DNA of 64,000 nucleotides from Halalkalicoccus tibetensis. Lineage in GTDB: Archaea > Halobacteriota > Halobacteria > Halobacteriales > Halalkalicoccaceae. Location of the stretch: positions 252,168 through 316,167 of the forward strand of contig NZ_JBBMXV010000001.1 in assembly GCF_037996645.1 (NCBI RefSeq). The letters run 5' to 3'. This document shows positions 36,989 through 46,311 of the stretch, one piece after another. Made by a program: the position numbers and the translations under genes. Under the pieces are notes generated by a model that searched no databases, was not told where the DNA came from, and saw nothing but the letters and a program-made list of their open reading frames with translations. The first letter of the stretch is position 1. Every line of letters begins with the position of its first letter.

Positions 36989-38014
36989 CTAGAGTTCGCT
37001 GTCCGGAACCACAACTACCTTTCCAAAGCCCTCGCGCTCCTCGATGATCTCGTGGGCGCGTGCGGCCTCGCTCATCGGCAGCGTCTCCCTGATCTCCGGC
37101 TCGAAGGTGCCGTCCCAGACCAGTTCGAGGGCCGTTTCTGCCTGCTCGGGGGTCGCCATCGTCGAGCCGATCACCGACAGCTGGTTCCAGAACATCCGGT
37201 TCAGTCCCGCGCCGGGGTTCGGGCCCGTCGTCGCCCCGCAGGTGACGATCCGCCCGCCCTTCGCGAGGCTCTTCAGGGATTCGTCCCAGGTCTCCGCGCC
37301 GATGTGGTCGACCACCATGTCGACCCCGCGGCCGTCGGTCAGCGACTTGACCTCGCTTCCGAACTCCGTCTCGGCGTAGTTGATCGTCTCGTCGGCGCCG
37401 ATCTCCCGGGCGTACCCCAGTTTCTCCTCGGAGCTCGCGGTGGCGTAGACGGTCGCGCCGGCATGGGCGGCGACCTGGACCGCGGCGTGGCCGACCCCCC
37501 CGGAGGCCCCCAGTACGAGGACGTCCTCGCCGGCCTGGAGCCCGCCGCGTTCGATCAGCATCCGCCAGGCGGTCTGGAAGACCAGCGGCGCGGCCGCCGC
37601 GGTCTCCCAGTCGACGCCCTCGGGCACGGGAACGAGGTTGTCCTCGGGGATCGCCGCGTACTCGCTGTGGACTCCCCGAACGTGCTCGCCGATGATGTGA
37701 AAGCGCGGGTCGAGCGTCGAGTCGTCCATGCGCTCGTCGCCGACGCCCGCGATGAGCGCGACCCGGTCGCCCTCCGAGAAGCGGCTGGCGTCCTCGCCGA
37801 CCTCGCTGACGACGCCCGCACAGTCGCTGCCCGGGACGTGTGGCATTTCGAGGTCCAGTCCGGGTAGCCCCTTTCGCGTCCAGACGTCGAGGTGGTTCAG
37901 CGCGCCGGCCTTCACGTCGACGAGCACTTCGTCGTCGCCCACTTCGGGGTCGGGGAACTCGCCGTACTCGATGACGTCGCGCCCGCCGTGCTCCGCGAAC
38001 TGGACTGCGTCCAT
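36989..38014 (-). CDS. Zinc-type alcohol dehydrogenase/quinone oxidoreductase (MDR)
   Basis: 341 residues from MDAVQFAEHGG; upstream in-frame ATGs at 38026 and 38041 are less typical. A GroES-like N-terminal domain (LNHLDVWTRKGLPGLDLEMPHVPG, SDCAGVVSEVG) is followed by a Rossmann domain with VLGASGGVGHAAVQVAAHAGA (about 155-175) and VDMVVDHIGAETWD. NAD(P)H-dependent; substrate unknown. The gene is divergent from the MoaB-type gene. Confidence 0.88.
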   Translation of the reverse strand: MDAVQFAEHGGRDVIEYGEFPDPEVGDDEVLVDVKAGALNHLDVWTRKGLPGLDLEMPHVPGSDCAGVVSEVGEDASRFSEGDRVALIAGVGDERMDDSTLDPRFHIIGEHVRGVHSEYAAIPEDNLVPVPEGVDWETAAAAPLVFQTAWRMLIERGGLQAGEDVLVLGASGGVGHAAVQVAAHAGATVYATASSEEKLGYAREIGADETINYAETEFGSEVKSLTDGRGVDMVVDHIGAETWDESLKSLAKGGRIVTCGATTGPNPGAGLNRMFWNQLSVIGSTMATPEQAETALELVWDGTFEPEIRETLPMSEAARAHEIIEEREGFGKVVVVPDSEL

Positions 38015-38089
38015 ACGCGTGGGCATGGTTACCGCGGCCAAAACTGTACTGGTGGCGGTCTTTTAGACACTGGAACGGGAAGGGGGGAC

Positions 38090-38671
38090 ATGGCCAAGGA
38101 GACCCGACAGGACGAGCGCAAGGACGAACACGACCACCACGACCACCACGGAGGCCACGGCCACCACGCCCACGATATCGAGGAGCTCTCGGCCGGCGTC
38201 GTGACGGTCTCCTCCTCGCGTACGACCGGCGAGGACCCCTCGGGGGACGCGATCATCGGGATCCTCGAGGAGGCGGGGATCGAACTGGCCCACCGCGAGC
38301 TCATCCCCGACGACTTCGACCGGGTCCAACAGACCGTCAACAACCTCACCCACCGGGACGACGTCGACCTGATCGTCACGACCGGCGGCACCGGCGTCAC
38401 CCCCGACGACGTCACCGTCGAGGCCGTCGAGGCGCTCATCGGCAAGACGCTGCCGGGCTTCGGCGAGCTGTTTCGCACCCTCTCCCACGAGGAGGTCGGC
38501 ACCCGGATCGTCGCCACGCGCGCGGTCGCGGGGATCGTCGACGGCGTCCCCGTCTTCTGCCTGCCCGGCAGCGAGAACGCCGTCCGCCTGGGGACCGAGG
38601 AGATCATCGTCGAGGAAGCCTCCCACCTCGTGGGTCTGGCCGCACGCGACATCGACATGAAGGACGACTGA
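38090..38671 (+). CDS. MoaB/MogA-type molybdenum cofactor protein with His-rich N-terminus
   Basis: 193 residues. After a polar start comes a histidine cluster (about 14-30, HDHHDHHGGHGHHAHD), then the MoCF_biosynth fold: GVVTVSSSRTTGEDPSG, LIVTTGGTGVTPDDVTVEAV (TGGTG is the MPT-binding signature) and VFCLPGSENAVRLGTEEII. It adenylylates molybdopterin before metal insertion by MoeA. The histidines may bind a transition metal; this is inference. MoeA genes lie at the left of the window and a molybdoenzyme at 25.8 kb. Confidence 0.9.
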   Translation: MAKETRQDERKDEHDHHDHHGGHGHHAHDIEELSAGVVTVSSSRTTGEDPSGDAIIGILEEAGIELAHRELIPDDFDRVQQTVNNLTHRDDVDLIVTTGGTGVTPDDVTVEAVEALIGKTLPGFGELFRTLSHEEVGTRIVATRAVAGIVDGVPVFCLPGSENAVRLGTEEIIVEEASHLVGLAARDIDMKDD

Positions 38672-38678
38672 GGACCGA

Positions 38679-39116
38679 TCAGGCGACCTCGATCCCCGCC
38701 GCTCGGCGGCGCTTCTCGTACTCCCCGTCGCTCCCGGAGACGATCGCCCCGAGCCGGTCCTCGTACTCCGAAACGGTCCAGGGCCCTGCGTCCTCGGGTG
38801 GTGACGGAACCGCCATCGTCGCCTGATAGTTATCGATCGAGAGCAACACGTGCGAGCTCACCGGCGACCGCCCGTAGATCACCCAGTATCGGTAGCCCGC
38901 ATCGATCGGGGCGTCCTCGTGGCCCGACCACTCCGACTCGCGCTCCCAGTCGACGTTTCGGCCGCGCTCGATACGCAGCTCGACCTCCTCGTGGTTGACC
39001 CATGTGATGTGTTTATAATCGGCCGTCTCCAGCATCCCGAAGCCGGATTTGTGGAAGTCCCAGTCCTTCGATGCCGATTCGAGTACCGTTTGGCGTATTT
39101 CATCGACACTCGTCAT
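38679..39116 (-). CDS. Haloarchaeal protein of unknown function
   Basis: 145 residues from the ATG at 39116, chosen because CTTATAG lies 27 bases upstream. Sequence features include SASKDWDFHKSGFGMLETAD, EEVELRIERGRNVDWERESE and GYRYWVIYGRSPVSSHVLLS. It is soluble with no signal peptide. I do not recognise a family. It is convergent with the moaB-type gene. Confidence 0.6.
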   Translation of the reverse strand: MTSVDEIRQTVLESASKDWDFHKSGFGMLETADYKHITWVNHEEVELRIERGRNVDWERESEWSGHEDAPIDAGYRYWVIYGRSPVSSHVLLSIDNYQATMAVPSPPEDAGPWTVSEYEDRLGAIVSGSDGEYEKRRRAAGIEVA

Positions 39117-39309
39117 GTACGTGTCGAGTCCGGACCGAACTATAAGTGTAGTGTTCGTTCGGTTATCATTGTCGGGCGAGGCATGGGCTCTAACGATACG
39201 GACCGACAGCACCCATGTCGATTCTTCCGCGCTTTTAATTTTTTATTTATAACTCCGTATGAAATAATTAGATAACGATAACACCCAGTGGTTCATGTGT
39301 TCAAGGGTC
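39117..39309. promoter_or_regulatory. AT-rich divergent promoter region
   Basis: Minus-strand CTTATAGTT (about 39139-39147) is the TATA element of the 145-residue gene. TTTTATTTATAAC (about 39240-39252) and ATTAGATAAC (about 39264-39273) are candidate TATA elements for the plus-strand LVIVD-type gene. Nothing else is seen. Confidence 0.45.
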
Positions 39310-40827
39310 ATGCACGACAGTTCACGGCGCGAGTTCCTGAAGTACGGCGGGATCGCCGCGGCGGCCGGCGCAATGGGGGCCGGAACGGCGACAGCGGGTG
39401 GTGGGGCCGGCGACGGTGAGGGCGTCCCGGGCACCATCGATCGCCTCGGGCACGACTTCCTGGAGAACCCACCGGGAATTTACACCTACGGTGCGGTACG
39501 CGACGACGGGGAGTACGCGGTCATGGGGGGCTACTACGGCGAGGGTGGCAGCTTCCTCGTCGATCTCTCAGACCTCAAGAACCCCGAGCAAGTTCATCGG
39601 GTTCCCTCGGCGAACACCAACCGGCAGAACGACGTGAAGTTCGACCCACGCGACGGCCTCTACTATCGCACCCAGGAGGCCAACGTCGAGGGCGGGGAGA
39701 TGGGCTTTCAGGTCATCGACTACGGCTACGACAGGGGGAGCGTCGAGAACCCCGAGATCGTCGCGACCGTCGAGACACCTCGAACCGGCGTGCACAAGCT
39801 CGAAGAACATCCCGAGGGGCCGCTCGTCTACCCGATCGACAAGGACGGCTCGGAGCCGGGAATCCTGATCTACGACGTGAGCGATCCCTCAGAGCCGGAG
39901 TACCTCTCCGAGTTCGGCCCTGACGGCTACTGTCACGACCTCGAGATCGATATCGATAGGGAGCTGATCCACGCGGCGTACATCGGAGGGGAGTTCGTCG
40001 GCTACGTGATCTTCGACGTCAGCGACCCCTACGACCCGGTGGAGGTCTCTCGGATCGACTACGCCGAGCGGCCGGACTACGAGGAGATCGGTGAGCCGGG
40101 CTTCGAGAGCTGCCACCAAGCGAGCTTCGACCCCGAGCGCGAGTTGGCCATCGTCGGCGACGAGATCGGCGAAGGGGTCCCGGGCGGCAAACACGTCTAC
40201 GACATCGGCTGGGACGAGGGCTCGCCCGAAGAACCGGTCCACATCGGTTTCACCCACTCGCCCAACGCCACCGAGCAGGACGAGGATGAGCCGTTCTTCT
40301 GGACGACACACTTCCACAACGTGGTTCCCTGCGGCGACGTTACCCTACTGGTCGATGGCGGCTACCACGAGGGGGTTTGGGTCGCCGACATCACCGACCC
40401 GACGGATCCGACGCCCGCCGAGAGCTACCCGACCCACGAGGACGAGGAGCTGATCGGTCAGCTGGGCAGCGGTCCGGTCGTCGAGCTCCTCGACGGCCTC
40501 CACCCGCCGTTCGTTTGGTCGATCGAGTACAACGCCGAGCGTGAGTTCGTCTTCGCAAGCGACTCGCTGACCGGGGCGTACACGTTCGAGCTCTCGCCCG
40601 AGGAGTTCGAGCCCCGGACGATCGAGGAGGAGATCAGACGGACGTATGAACCCCACGACGAGATCGGGGCCGATGGGCTGGAGCTCGCCTACCACTACTA
40701 CGCCGAACACGCCTCCGTACCGAACACCGGAAACGAGACCATGTCCGACGAGGCGCTCGCCCAGATCGAGACGATCGCCGAGGAGGAGGGCGTCGAGCTC
40801 GAGGAGTTCGAGATGGCCCACCACTGA
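39310..40827 (+). CDS. Tat-exported LVIVD-repeat beta-propeller-like protein
   Basis: 505 residues from MHDSSRREFLKYGG; an ATG five codons earlier is possible. SRREFLKYGGIAAAAGAMGA is a twin-arginine signal, so the protein is exported folded. Repeated D(V/I/L)(S/T)D..P blocks occur (FLVDLSDLKNPEQV, ILIYDVSDPSEPEYL, YVIFDVSDPYDPVEV, VWVADITDPTDPTPA), as in LVIVD-repeat proteins, which are predicted propellers. The C-terminal ~60 residues are helical with many His and Tyr. Function unknown; a surface or extracellular binding role is likely. Confidence 0.82.
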   Translation: MHDSSRREFLKYGGIAAAAGAMGAGTATAGGGAGDGEGVPGTIDRLGHDFLENPPGIYTYGAVRDDGEYAVMGGYYGEGGSFLVDLSDLKNPEQVHRVPSANTNRQNDVKFDPRDGLYYRTQEANVEGGEMGFQVIDYGYDRGSVENPEIVATVETPRTGVHKLEEHPEGPLVYPIDKDGSEPGILIYDVSDPSEPEYLSEFGPDGYCHDLEIDIDRELIHAAYIGGEFVGYVIFDVSDPYDPVEVSRIDYAERPDYEEIGEPGFESCHQASFDPERELAIVGDEIGEGVPGGKHVYDIGWDEGSPEEPVHIGFTHSPNATEQDEDEPFFWTTHFHNVVPCGDVTLLVDGGYHEGVWVADITDPTDPTPAESYPTHEDEELIGQLGSGPVVELLDGLHPPFVWSIEYNAEREFVFASDSLTGAYTFELSPEEFEPRTIEEEIRRTYEPHDEIGADGLELAYHYYAEHASVPNTGNETMSDEALAQIETIAEEEGVELEEFEMAHH

Positions 40828-40838
40828 CCCCGGCCCGA

Positions 40839-41156
40839 CTACGACGGCAGCGGACAGAGGCTTGCGGTGAAGACGACCGTCTCGTCGGTGTCGTTTCGCG
40901 CGCCGTGTTCGACGCCGCGTTCGTGGAGCACGACGCCCGGTGCGTCGATCTCCTCTTCGTCGTCGCTCTGGACTACCGTCACCGTCCCCTCCAGGACGTG
41001 AAAGACGTTCGTCGAGTCGCCGTGTTCGTGCGGATCCAGTTCGGCGCCCGGACCGAGCGCGAACGCCTTGACCAGCACGTCGTCCTCCGCGACCAGTTCC
41101 TCGCTTACGACTTCGTCCTCCTCGGGTTCGAGGTCGGGATAGCGATCGAATGCCAT
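40839..41156 (-). CDS. Cupin-domain protein
   Basis: 105 residues from MAFDRYPDLEPEEDE. A single cupin barrel: GAELDPHEHGDSTNVFHVLEGTVTV (motif 1 with HxH and later Glu) and a motif 2 VVLHERGVEHGARN with one His. It probably binds a divalent metal. Small cupins of this type act as sugar isomerases, dioxygenases or binding proteins, so the role is open. Confidence 0.85.
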   Translation of the reverse strand: MAFDRYPDLEPEEDEVVSEELVAEDDVLVKAFALGPGAELDPHEHGDSTNVFHVLEGTVTVVQSDDEEEIDAPGVVLHERGVEHGARNDTDETVVFTASLCPLPS

Positions 41157-41202
41157 GGCCGCCCTTCGGCGGATCGGCACAAAAACGCGGCGGTCGTCGG
41201 GA

Positions 41203-41520
41203 CTACAGCTCCTCGGCGACCGCGTCGGGACCGAGCAGGTTCGGATCGACCGACAGGTCCGCGAGCGGCCGGGCGAACTCCGGCAGCGAGTCGTGGGCGT
41301 AGACGACGATCCGCACCGAGCCGTTGAGCTCGCGCGCGACGGGGATGCCGGTCGCGTGGACCGTGTCGGTGATCGCGAAGACGTCGGCCGACTCGATCCC
41401 GGCGGCCTCCAGCGCCTCGCGGTCGGCGAACCCCTCGATCCGGCTCACGTCGAATCCCTCGGCCTCGAGCGCCTCGCCCAGTCCCTCGGCGTCCTCGCCG
41501 GCGATGACTGCCTCGCTCAT
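41203..41520 (-). CDS. Rossmann-like haloarchaeal protein (DUF7126-like)
   Basis: 105 residues. [39 protein letters not shown] and [20 protein letters not shown] have the alternating pattern of a small Rossmann fold resembling a TrkA-N nucleotide-binding domain without the full GxGxxG. I recall this family directly after guaA in haloarchaea (DUF7126, sometimes mislabelled CTP synthetase). Its ATG overlaps the guaA stop by 4 bases, so a link to GMP or CTP synthesis is plausible. Confidence 0.7.
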   Translation of the reverse strand: MSEAVIAGEDAEGLGEALEAEGFDVSRIEGFADREALEAAGIESADVFAITDTVHATGIPVARELNGSVRIVVYAHDSLPEFARPLADLSVDPNLLGPDAVAEEL

Positions 41521-42434
41521 TCGTACTCGATGGTCGCCGGTGGCTTGTGCGTCACGTCGTAGACGACGCGCGCGACGTTCTCGTTCTCGCCGGTGATCCG
41601 ACTTTGGATGCGCTGAAGCGTCTCCCAGTCGATCTCCTGGGCGCGCGCGGTCATGCCGTCCCGGCTCTCGACCGACCTGACCGAGACGACCCAGCCGTGG
41701 ACGCGGTTGTCGCCCTTCACGCCGGTGGCCTTGCCGATCACGGCCGCGAGCGCCTGCCAGGGCTCGTACTCCGCCAGCTCGTCCTCGACGACGTGACAGG
41801 ATTCGCGGGCCACCTCCAGTTTCTCCTTGGTGACCTCGCCGATGACCCTGACCGCCAGCCCGGGCCCCGGGAACGGCATGCGTTCCGCGACGATCTCCTC
41901 GAGGCCGAGCTCGCGGGCGACCTCGCGGACCTCGTCCTTGTAGAGGTCGCGGACGGGCTCGACGATCCCCTCGAAGTCGATCACCTCGGGCAGGCCGCCG
42001 ACGTTGTGGTGGGACTTGATCCCACCCTCCGACTCGATGCGGTCGGGGTAGATCGTCCCCTGCACCAGGAAGTCGGCGTCGGCCTCCTTCGCCTCGCGCT
42101 CGAACTCCCGGATGAATCCTTCACCTATCACCTCGCGTTTCTCCTCGGGGTCGGTGACCCCCGAGAGGGCGTCCAGAAAGCGCTCCTCGGCGTCGACCAC
42201 CCGCAGGCTCTCCATGTAGGAGAACGTGTCCGCTACCTGTTCGGTCTCGCCCTTGCGCATCAGGCCGGTGTCGACGTAGACGGGGGTGAGCTGCTCGCCG
42301 ACGGCCTCGTAGGCAAGGGCGGCCGCCACTGAGGAGTCGACCCCGCCCGAGAGCGCGATGACGGCGTTGGCGTCGCCGATCTCCTCGCCGATCTCCGCGA
42401 CCGCCTCGTCGATGAACTCCTCGGAGTTCACCAT
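41517..42434 (-). CDS. guaA: GMP synthase subunit B (ATP pyrophosphatase and dimerisation)
   Basis: 305 residues. The PP-loop [17 protein letters not shown] (about 24-40) adenylates [35 protein letters not shown] and the C-terminal [17 protein letters not shown] are standard. In archaea the glutaminase is a separate protein (subunit A), not seen in this window. The ATG overlaps the pyrG stop by one base (position 42434), so CTP and GMP synthesis are coupled genetically. Confidence 0.96.
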   Translation of the reverse strand: MVNSEEFIDEAVAEIGEEIGDANAVIALSGGVDSSVAAALAYEAVGEQLTPVYVDTGLMRKGETEQVADTFSYMESLRVVDAEERFLDALSGVTDPEEKREVIGEGFIREFEREAKEADADFLVQGTIYPDRIESEGGIKSHHNVGGLPEVIDFEGIVEPVRDLYKDEVREVARELGLEEIVAERMPFPGPGLAVRVIGEVTKEKLEVARESCHVVEDELAEYEPWQALAAVIGKATGVKGDNRVHGWVVSVRSVESRDGMTARAQEIDWETLQRIQSRITGENENVARVVYDVTHKPPATIEYE

Positions 42435-44077
42435 CAGGCCTCGACCTCCCTGCTGGCGCGTTCGAGCACGGCGTCGACCAGCCCGACGAACGGCGGGCTC
42501 GCGCGGCCCGGCCGCGAACGGAACTCGGGGTGGAACTGCGTGCCGAGGAAGTACGGGTGGCCCTCGATCTCGAGTATCTCCATACGGTTGTTCGCCCGCC
42601 CCGAGAAGGTGAGTCCTTCGGCTTCGAGGCGCTCGATGTACTCGGGGTTGACCTCGTAGCGGTGGCGGTGGCGCTCCGTGCAGGCCTCGGCGCCGCCGTA
42701 GACCTCGCTCGCGAGGGTTCCGGTCCGGATGTCGGTGTCGTGGGCGCCCAGCCGCATCGTCCCGCCCATGTCCTCGACCTCGTACTGCTCGGGCAGGATG
42801 TCGATCACCGGGTGCTCTGCGTCGGGCTCGATCTCCGCCGAGTGAGCCCCGTCGAGCCCGCAGACGTGGCGTGCGTACTCGACGACCGCCATCTGGAAGC
42901 CCAGACAGAGCCCCAGGTACGGGACGCGCTCCTCGCGGGCGTGGCGGATCGCCTCGATCTTCCCCCGGGTGCCCCGCGAACCGAAGCCGCCGGGGACGAC
43001 GATCGCGTCGGCCCCCTCGAGGCGCTCGCGGTGGGCCGCGGCCATCTCGTCGGAGTCGACCCACCGGACGTTCACCTCGACGTTCCGTTCGAGCCCGGCG
43101 TGTTTCAGCGCCTCGTGGATCGAGAGGTACGCGTCCTCCAGGGCGTACTTGCCCACGAGCGCGACGTCGATCTCGCCCTCGGCCTCCCGGGTGACGAGCT
43201 CGCGCCACTCGTTCTCGCGCTCGCCCTCGGGCAGGGCCTCGCTCGCGAGTCCCAATCGCTCCATCACGTACTCGTCGAGACCCTCCTCCTCGACCATCAG
43301 CGGCACCTCGTAGATGTCCTCGACGTCGGGGTTCGAGAACACCGCCTCGGTGGGGACGTCGCCGAACAGCGCGATCTTCTCCTTGGTCTTGGGCTCCAGG
43401 TGGTCGTCACAGCGCCCGACGACGATGTCGGGCTGCAGGCCGATCGAGCGCAGCTCCTTGACGCTGTGCTGGGTCGGCTTGGTCTTCTGCTCGCCGTTCT
43501 TCGAGTACGGGACGAGCGTCACGTGGGTGAAGAGGATGTCCTCCTCCTCCTCCTCGTGGGCGAACTGGCGCAGCGCCTCGAGATACGGCATCCCCTCGAT
43601 GTCGCCGACGGTCCCCCCGACCTCGATCAGACAGACGTCGGTCCCCTCGGCGGCCTCGCGGATTCGCCGTTTGATGTCGTCGGTGATGTGGGGGATGATC
43701 TGGACGGTCTCGCCGAGGTAGTCGCCGGCGCGCTCCTTCTCGATGACGTGCTGGTAGGTCTTTCCGGTGGTGACGTTGTGGTCGAACGTCATGTCGATGT
43801 CGAGGAAGCGCTCGTAGTTCCCGAGATCGAGGTCGACCTCGCCGCCGTCCTTCAGCACGTAGACCTCGCCGTGCTGGTAGGGGTTCATCGTCCCGGCGTC
43901 GACGTTGAGGTAGGGGTCGATCTTCACCGCGGTGACGTCGAACCCGGCGTTCTTCAGGAGACGGCCGGTGCTCGCGGCGGTGATCCCCTTTCCGAGGCCG
44001 GACATGACCCCGCCGGTGACGAAGACGAACTTGCACCCGAGAGAAGGATCGTAGTCGCTGTTCGGTTCGGTCGGCAT
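42434..44077 (-). CDS. pyrG: CTP synthase
   Basis: 547 residues. It aminates UTP to CTP with glutamine. The N-terminal synthetase domain has [20 protein letters not shown] (about 17-36) and [20 protein letters not shown]; the C-terminal class I amidotransferase has Cys391 in [16 protein letters not shown] and the GTQFHPEF His/Glu pair. The start at [14 protein letters not shown] fits; longer frames are antisense. It is the first gene of a pyrG-guaA-DUF7126 series with overlapping stops and starts. Confidence 0.97.
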   Translation of the reverse strand: MPTEPNSDYDPSLGCKFVFVTGGVMSGLGKGITAASTGRLLKNAGFDVTAVKIDPYLNVDAGTMNPYQHGEVYVLKDGGEVDLDLGNYERFLDIDMTFDHNVTTGKTYQHVIEKERAGDYLGETVQIIPHITDDIKRRIREAAEGTDVCLIEVGGTVGDIEGMPYLEALRQFAHEEEEEDILFTHVTLVPYSKNGEQKTKPTQHSVKELRSIGLQPDIVVGRCDDHLEPKTKEKIALFGDVPTEAVFSNPDVEDIYEVPLMVEEEGLDEYVMERLGLASEALPEGERENEWRELVTREAEGEIDVALVGKYALEDAYLSIHEALKHAGLERNVEVNVRWVDSDEMAAAHRERLEGADAIVVPGGFGSRGTRGKIEAIRHAREERVPYLGLCLGFQMAVVEYARHVCGLDGAHSAEIEPDAEHPVIDILPEQYEVEDMGGTMRLGAHDTDIRTGTLASEVYGGAEACTERHRHRYEVNPEYIERLEAEGLTFSGRANNRMEILEIEGHPYFLGTQFHPEFRSRPGRASPPFVGLVDAVLERASREVEA

Positions 44078-44120
44078 ACCGACCCTGCGCGAAGGGAATA
44101 AAAAACGGTTTCGGAGCGGC

Positions 44121-45182
44121 CTACGGCGTCGCCTCGTCGAAGAAGCCCTCGGCCTCGTCGATCCCGAGGACGAACTCCGGGCCGAACTCCCCCGCCGGCG
44201 TTCGATAGCCGGACCCGACCTCGCCGTCGAGGACTCGTTGGGCGACCGCGAGCGCACACGCCCCCGTCACGACGTAGGGATCGCTCATCCGCAGCCGCGA
44301 GACGACGCGTTCACCCTCGTCGTCCGTCGCCTCGCCCCAGAAGTAGGTCGTCCCGCGCTCGCGCGCCCGCTTCGAGGGGCCCTCCCGAAGGACCTGCGCG
44401 AGGCGTTTCAATCCCTCCCGAACGGGCCCGGTCGCCAGCAGCGGGGCGACGTAGCGATGGGCCTTGAGCGCGAGCCGCGACGGCGGCGGCGCGAAGACGT
44501 AGACCTCGACGTTCGAGACGCCGGTCGTGTAGTGGGCCGTCGAGACGTCACCGAGCGGCATCGTCACCGCGGGCCGGATCCCGCGCCCGAAGTCGATCCG
44601 CCGGGACTTCCAGCCCGCGGGGACGTGCTCGAGCCGGCCTTCGTTCCTGATCGCCCCGCCGTCCTCCAACCCCTCGAACAGCGTCGTGATCGAGCCCACG
44701 GAGGGCGGGCGGAACGTCTCGGCGCCGAGCGCCAGATCGGTCGCATCGGGCATGCGCTCGACGAGGTGGGCCGCCAGACAGTCCATCGGCACCGACGAGA
44801 GCGCCGCGGCCGGGAACAGCGTCACCTCCGCCTCCTCGGCGTCGTCGCTCCGGCGTTTGACCCGCTCGATGACGGGGATCTCGCCGGTGATGTCGACGTA
44901 GTCCGTCCCGCTCTCGATACAGGCCTCCACGAGCTCGTCGGCGGTGTTCGAGAACGGGCCGGCGCAGTTCAGGACCACGTCGACGTCCGCGAGCTCCTCG
45001 GCTGCGGCCCCCGGATCCGAGAGGCCGAACGCCCGGTGTTCGAGACCGAGGTCGGCCGCCTGCTCGACGAGCGCCTCGCGGTCGCGGCCGGCGAGGATCG
45101 GTTCGAGCCCTCTTTGGGTAGCTTCCTCGGCGATCAGTCGCCCGTTGTAGCCGTACGAGCCGTAGATGAGGAGCGTCGCCAT
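44121..45182 (-). CDS. Saccharopine dehydrogenase-like NADP-binding protein
   Basis: 353 residues. [20 protein letters not shown] (about 4-23) is the nucleotide loop; [20 protein letters not shown] and [14 protein letters not shown] are typical of the saccharopine dehydrogenase/trans-acting enoyl reductase group. A hydrophobic stretch near the C-terminus may touch the membrane, as in the mycobacterial enoyl reductase homologues of this group. Function in archaea, perhaps lipid saturation, is not established. TTTAAC lies 27 bases before the ATG. Confidence 0.85.
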   Translation of the reverse strand: MATLLIYGSYGYNGRLIAEEATQRGLEPILAGRDREALVEQAADLGLEHRAFGLSDPGAAAEELADVDVVLNCAGPFSNTADELVEACIESGTDYVDITGEIPVIERVKRRSDDAEEAEVTLFPAAALSSVPMDCLAAHLVERMPDATDLALGAETFRPPSVGSITTLFEGLEDGGAIRNEGRLEHVPAGWKSRRIDFGRGIRPAVTMPLGDVSTAHYTTGVSNVEVYVFAPPPSRLALKAHRYVAPLLATGPVREGLKRLAQVLREGPSKRARERGTTYFWGEATDDEGERVVSRLRMSDPYVVTGACALAVAQRVLDGEVGSGYRTPAGEFGPEFVLGIDEAEGFFDEATP

Positions 45183-45405
45183 GTCCGTCGGTTCGGCCCG
45201 TCGGCTGTTAAACGGCCGGCCGGCAGGAGCACCCGCCGGGAGCGAAGCGACGAGCCGGTAACACCGACGCCACCCCGTTACACGGGCGTCGCCGAGCGGT
45301 TATGTGGTTCGGCGACGAATCAGGTAACGTCGTGATACCGACTCGAACCCCGACCCGACGGCCGGCCGTACGGCGCGTGAACCGACTGCCGACCGAGGGG
45401 GAGCG
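45183..45405. promoter_or_regulatory. Divergent intergenic region between two NAD(P)-binding proteins
   Basis: Minus-strand CCGTTTAAC (45207-45215) is the TATA box of the saccharopine-dehydrogenase-like gene. On the plus strand, GGTAAC, CGTTAC and again GGTAAC recur within about 80 bases (about 45250-45330), and GACGCC pairs with GGCGTC around CCCCGTTACAC. A regulator site is possible. No coding frame or RNA gene is seen. Confidence 0.35.
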
Positions 45406-46311
45406 ATGACGGACCCGAGGGCGGTCCTCGTAACCGGCGCGACGGGCAACCAGGGCGGCGCGGTGGTCGACCACCTGCTCGCTTCCGGAACCGAGTTCGA
45501 CGTCCGCGGGCTCACCCGTGACGCCACGAGCGACGCGGCGGGCGAACTCGAGGAGCGGGGCGTGACGATGGTCGAGGGTGACTTGAACGACCCCGAGACG
45601 CTCCGCGAACCCATCGCCGACGCCGAGGCCGTCTTCGCGGTGACGAACTTCTGGACGGAGGGCTACGAGGGCCAGGTCCAGCAGGGGAAGAACCTCGCCG
45701 ACGTCGCCGCGGAGGAGGGCGTCGAGCAGTTCGTCTTCAGCGGCGTCGGCAGCCACGACCAGGAAACCGGCGTTCCCCACTTCGACTCTGCCTGGGAGAT
45801 CGACCGGCACGCCCAGGACCTCGACCTCCCGCTGACGGTCCTCCAGCCCGTCTTCTTCCTCCAGAACCTCGAGGCGTTCGCAGAGGACGTCATGGAGGGA
45901 ACCCTTGCACTACCCCTCGAGGAGGGCGTTTCCCTCCAGATGGTCGACGTCGACGACGTGGGCCGCGCGGCGGCGGTCGCCCTCGAGCGCCCCGAGGAGT
46001 TCGTCGGCGAGCGCTACGACCTCGCGGGCGACGAGGCGACCCTCGAGGAGATGGCGTCGGCCCTCTCGGAGGTCACTGGTCGGGAGATCGAGGCCCACCA
46101 CCTCCCCATCGAGGAGGCCTACGACTCCTTCGGCGAGGAGTTCACCGTCATGTGCGAGTGGTTCAACGAGGTCGGCTACGACGCGCCGATCGACGAGCTG
46201 CCGGAGACGTTCGGCTTCGAGTTCACCGACCTCGAGGCGTACCTCCGCGGGCACGGCTGGGAGGAGAAGGAGGGAATGGCATCGGTTCCCGGCTGGGTCA
46301 AGGCCCTCTGA
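45406..46311 (+). CDS. NmrA-family NAD(P)-binding protein
   Basis: 301 residues. AVLVTGATGNQGGAVVDHLL (about 5-24) is the NmrA/HSCARG nucleotide loop; VTNFWTEGYEGQVQQGKNL, QFVFSGVGSHDQETG and LQPVFFLQNLEAF match the family, which senses NAD(P)H/NAD(P) ratios or reduces quinones. The catalytic Tyr-Lys pair of classical SDRs is absent. The last 14 bases overlap the convergent hydrolase gene. Confidence 0.9.
   Translation: MTDPRAVLVTGATGNQGGAVVDHLLASGTEFDVRGLTRDATSDAAGELEERGVTMVEGDLNDPETLREPIADAEAVFAVTNFWTEGYEGQVQQGKNLADVAAEEGVEQFVFSGVGSHDQETGVPHFDSAWEIDRHAQDLDLPLTVLQPVFFLQNLEAFAEDVMEGTLALPLEEGVSLQMVDVDDVGRAAAVALERPEEFVGERYDLAGDEATLEEMASALSEVTGREIEAHHLPIEEAYDSFGEEFTVMCEWFNEVGYDAPIDELPETFGFEFTDLEAYLRGHGWEEKEGMASVPGWVKAL

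Noticed and set aside
45296-45345. A possible tRNA, from GGTTCGG and CTCGAACCCC words
   Set aside because: No cloverleaf with acceptor, D and anticodon arms can be drawn around them.
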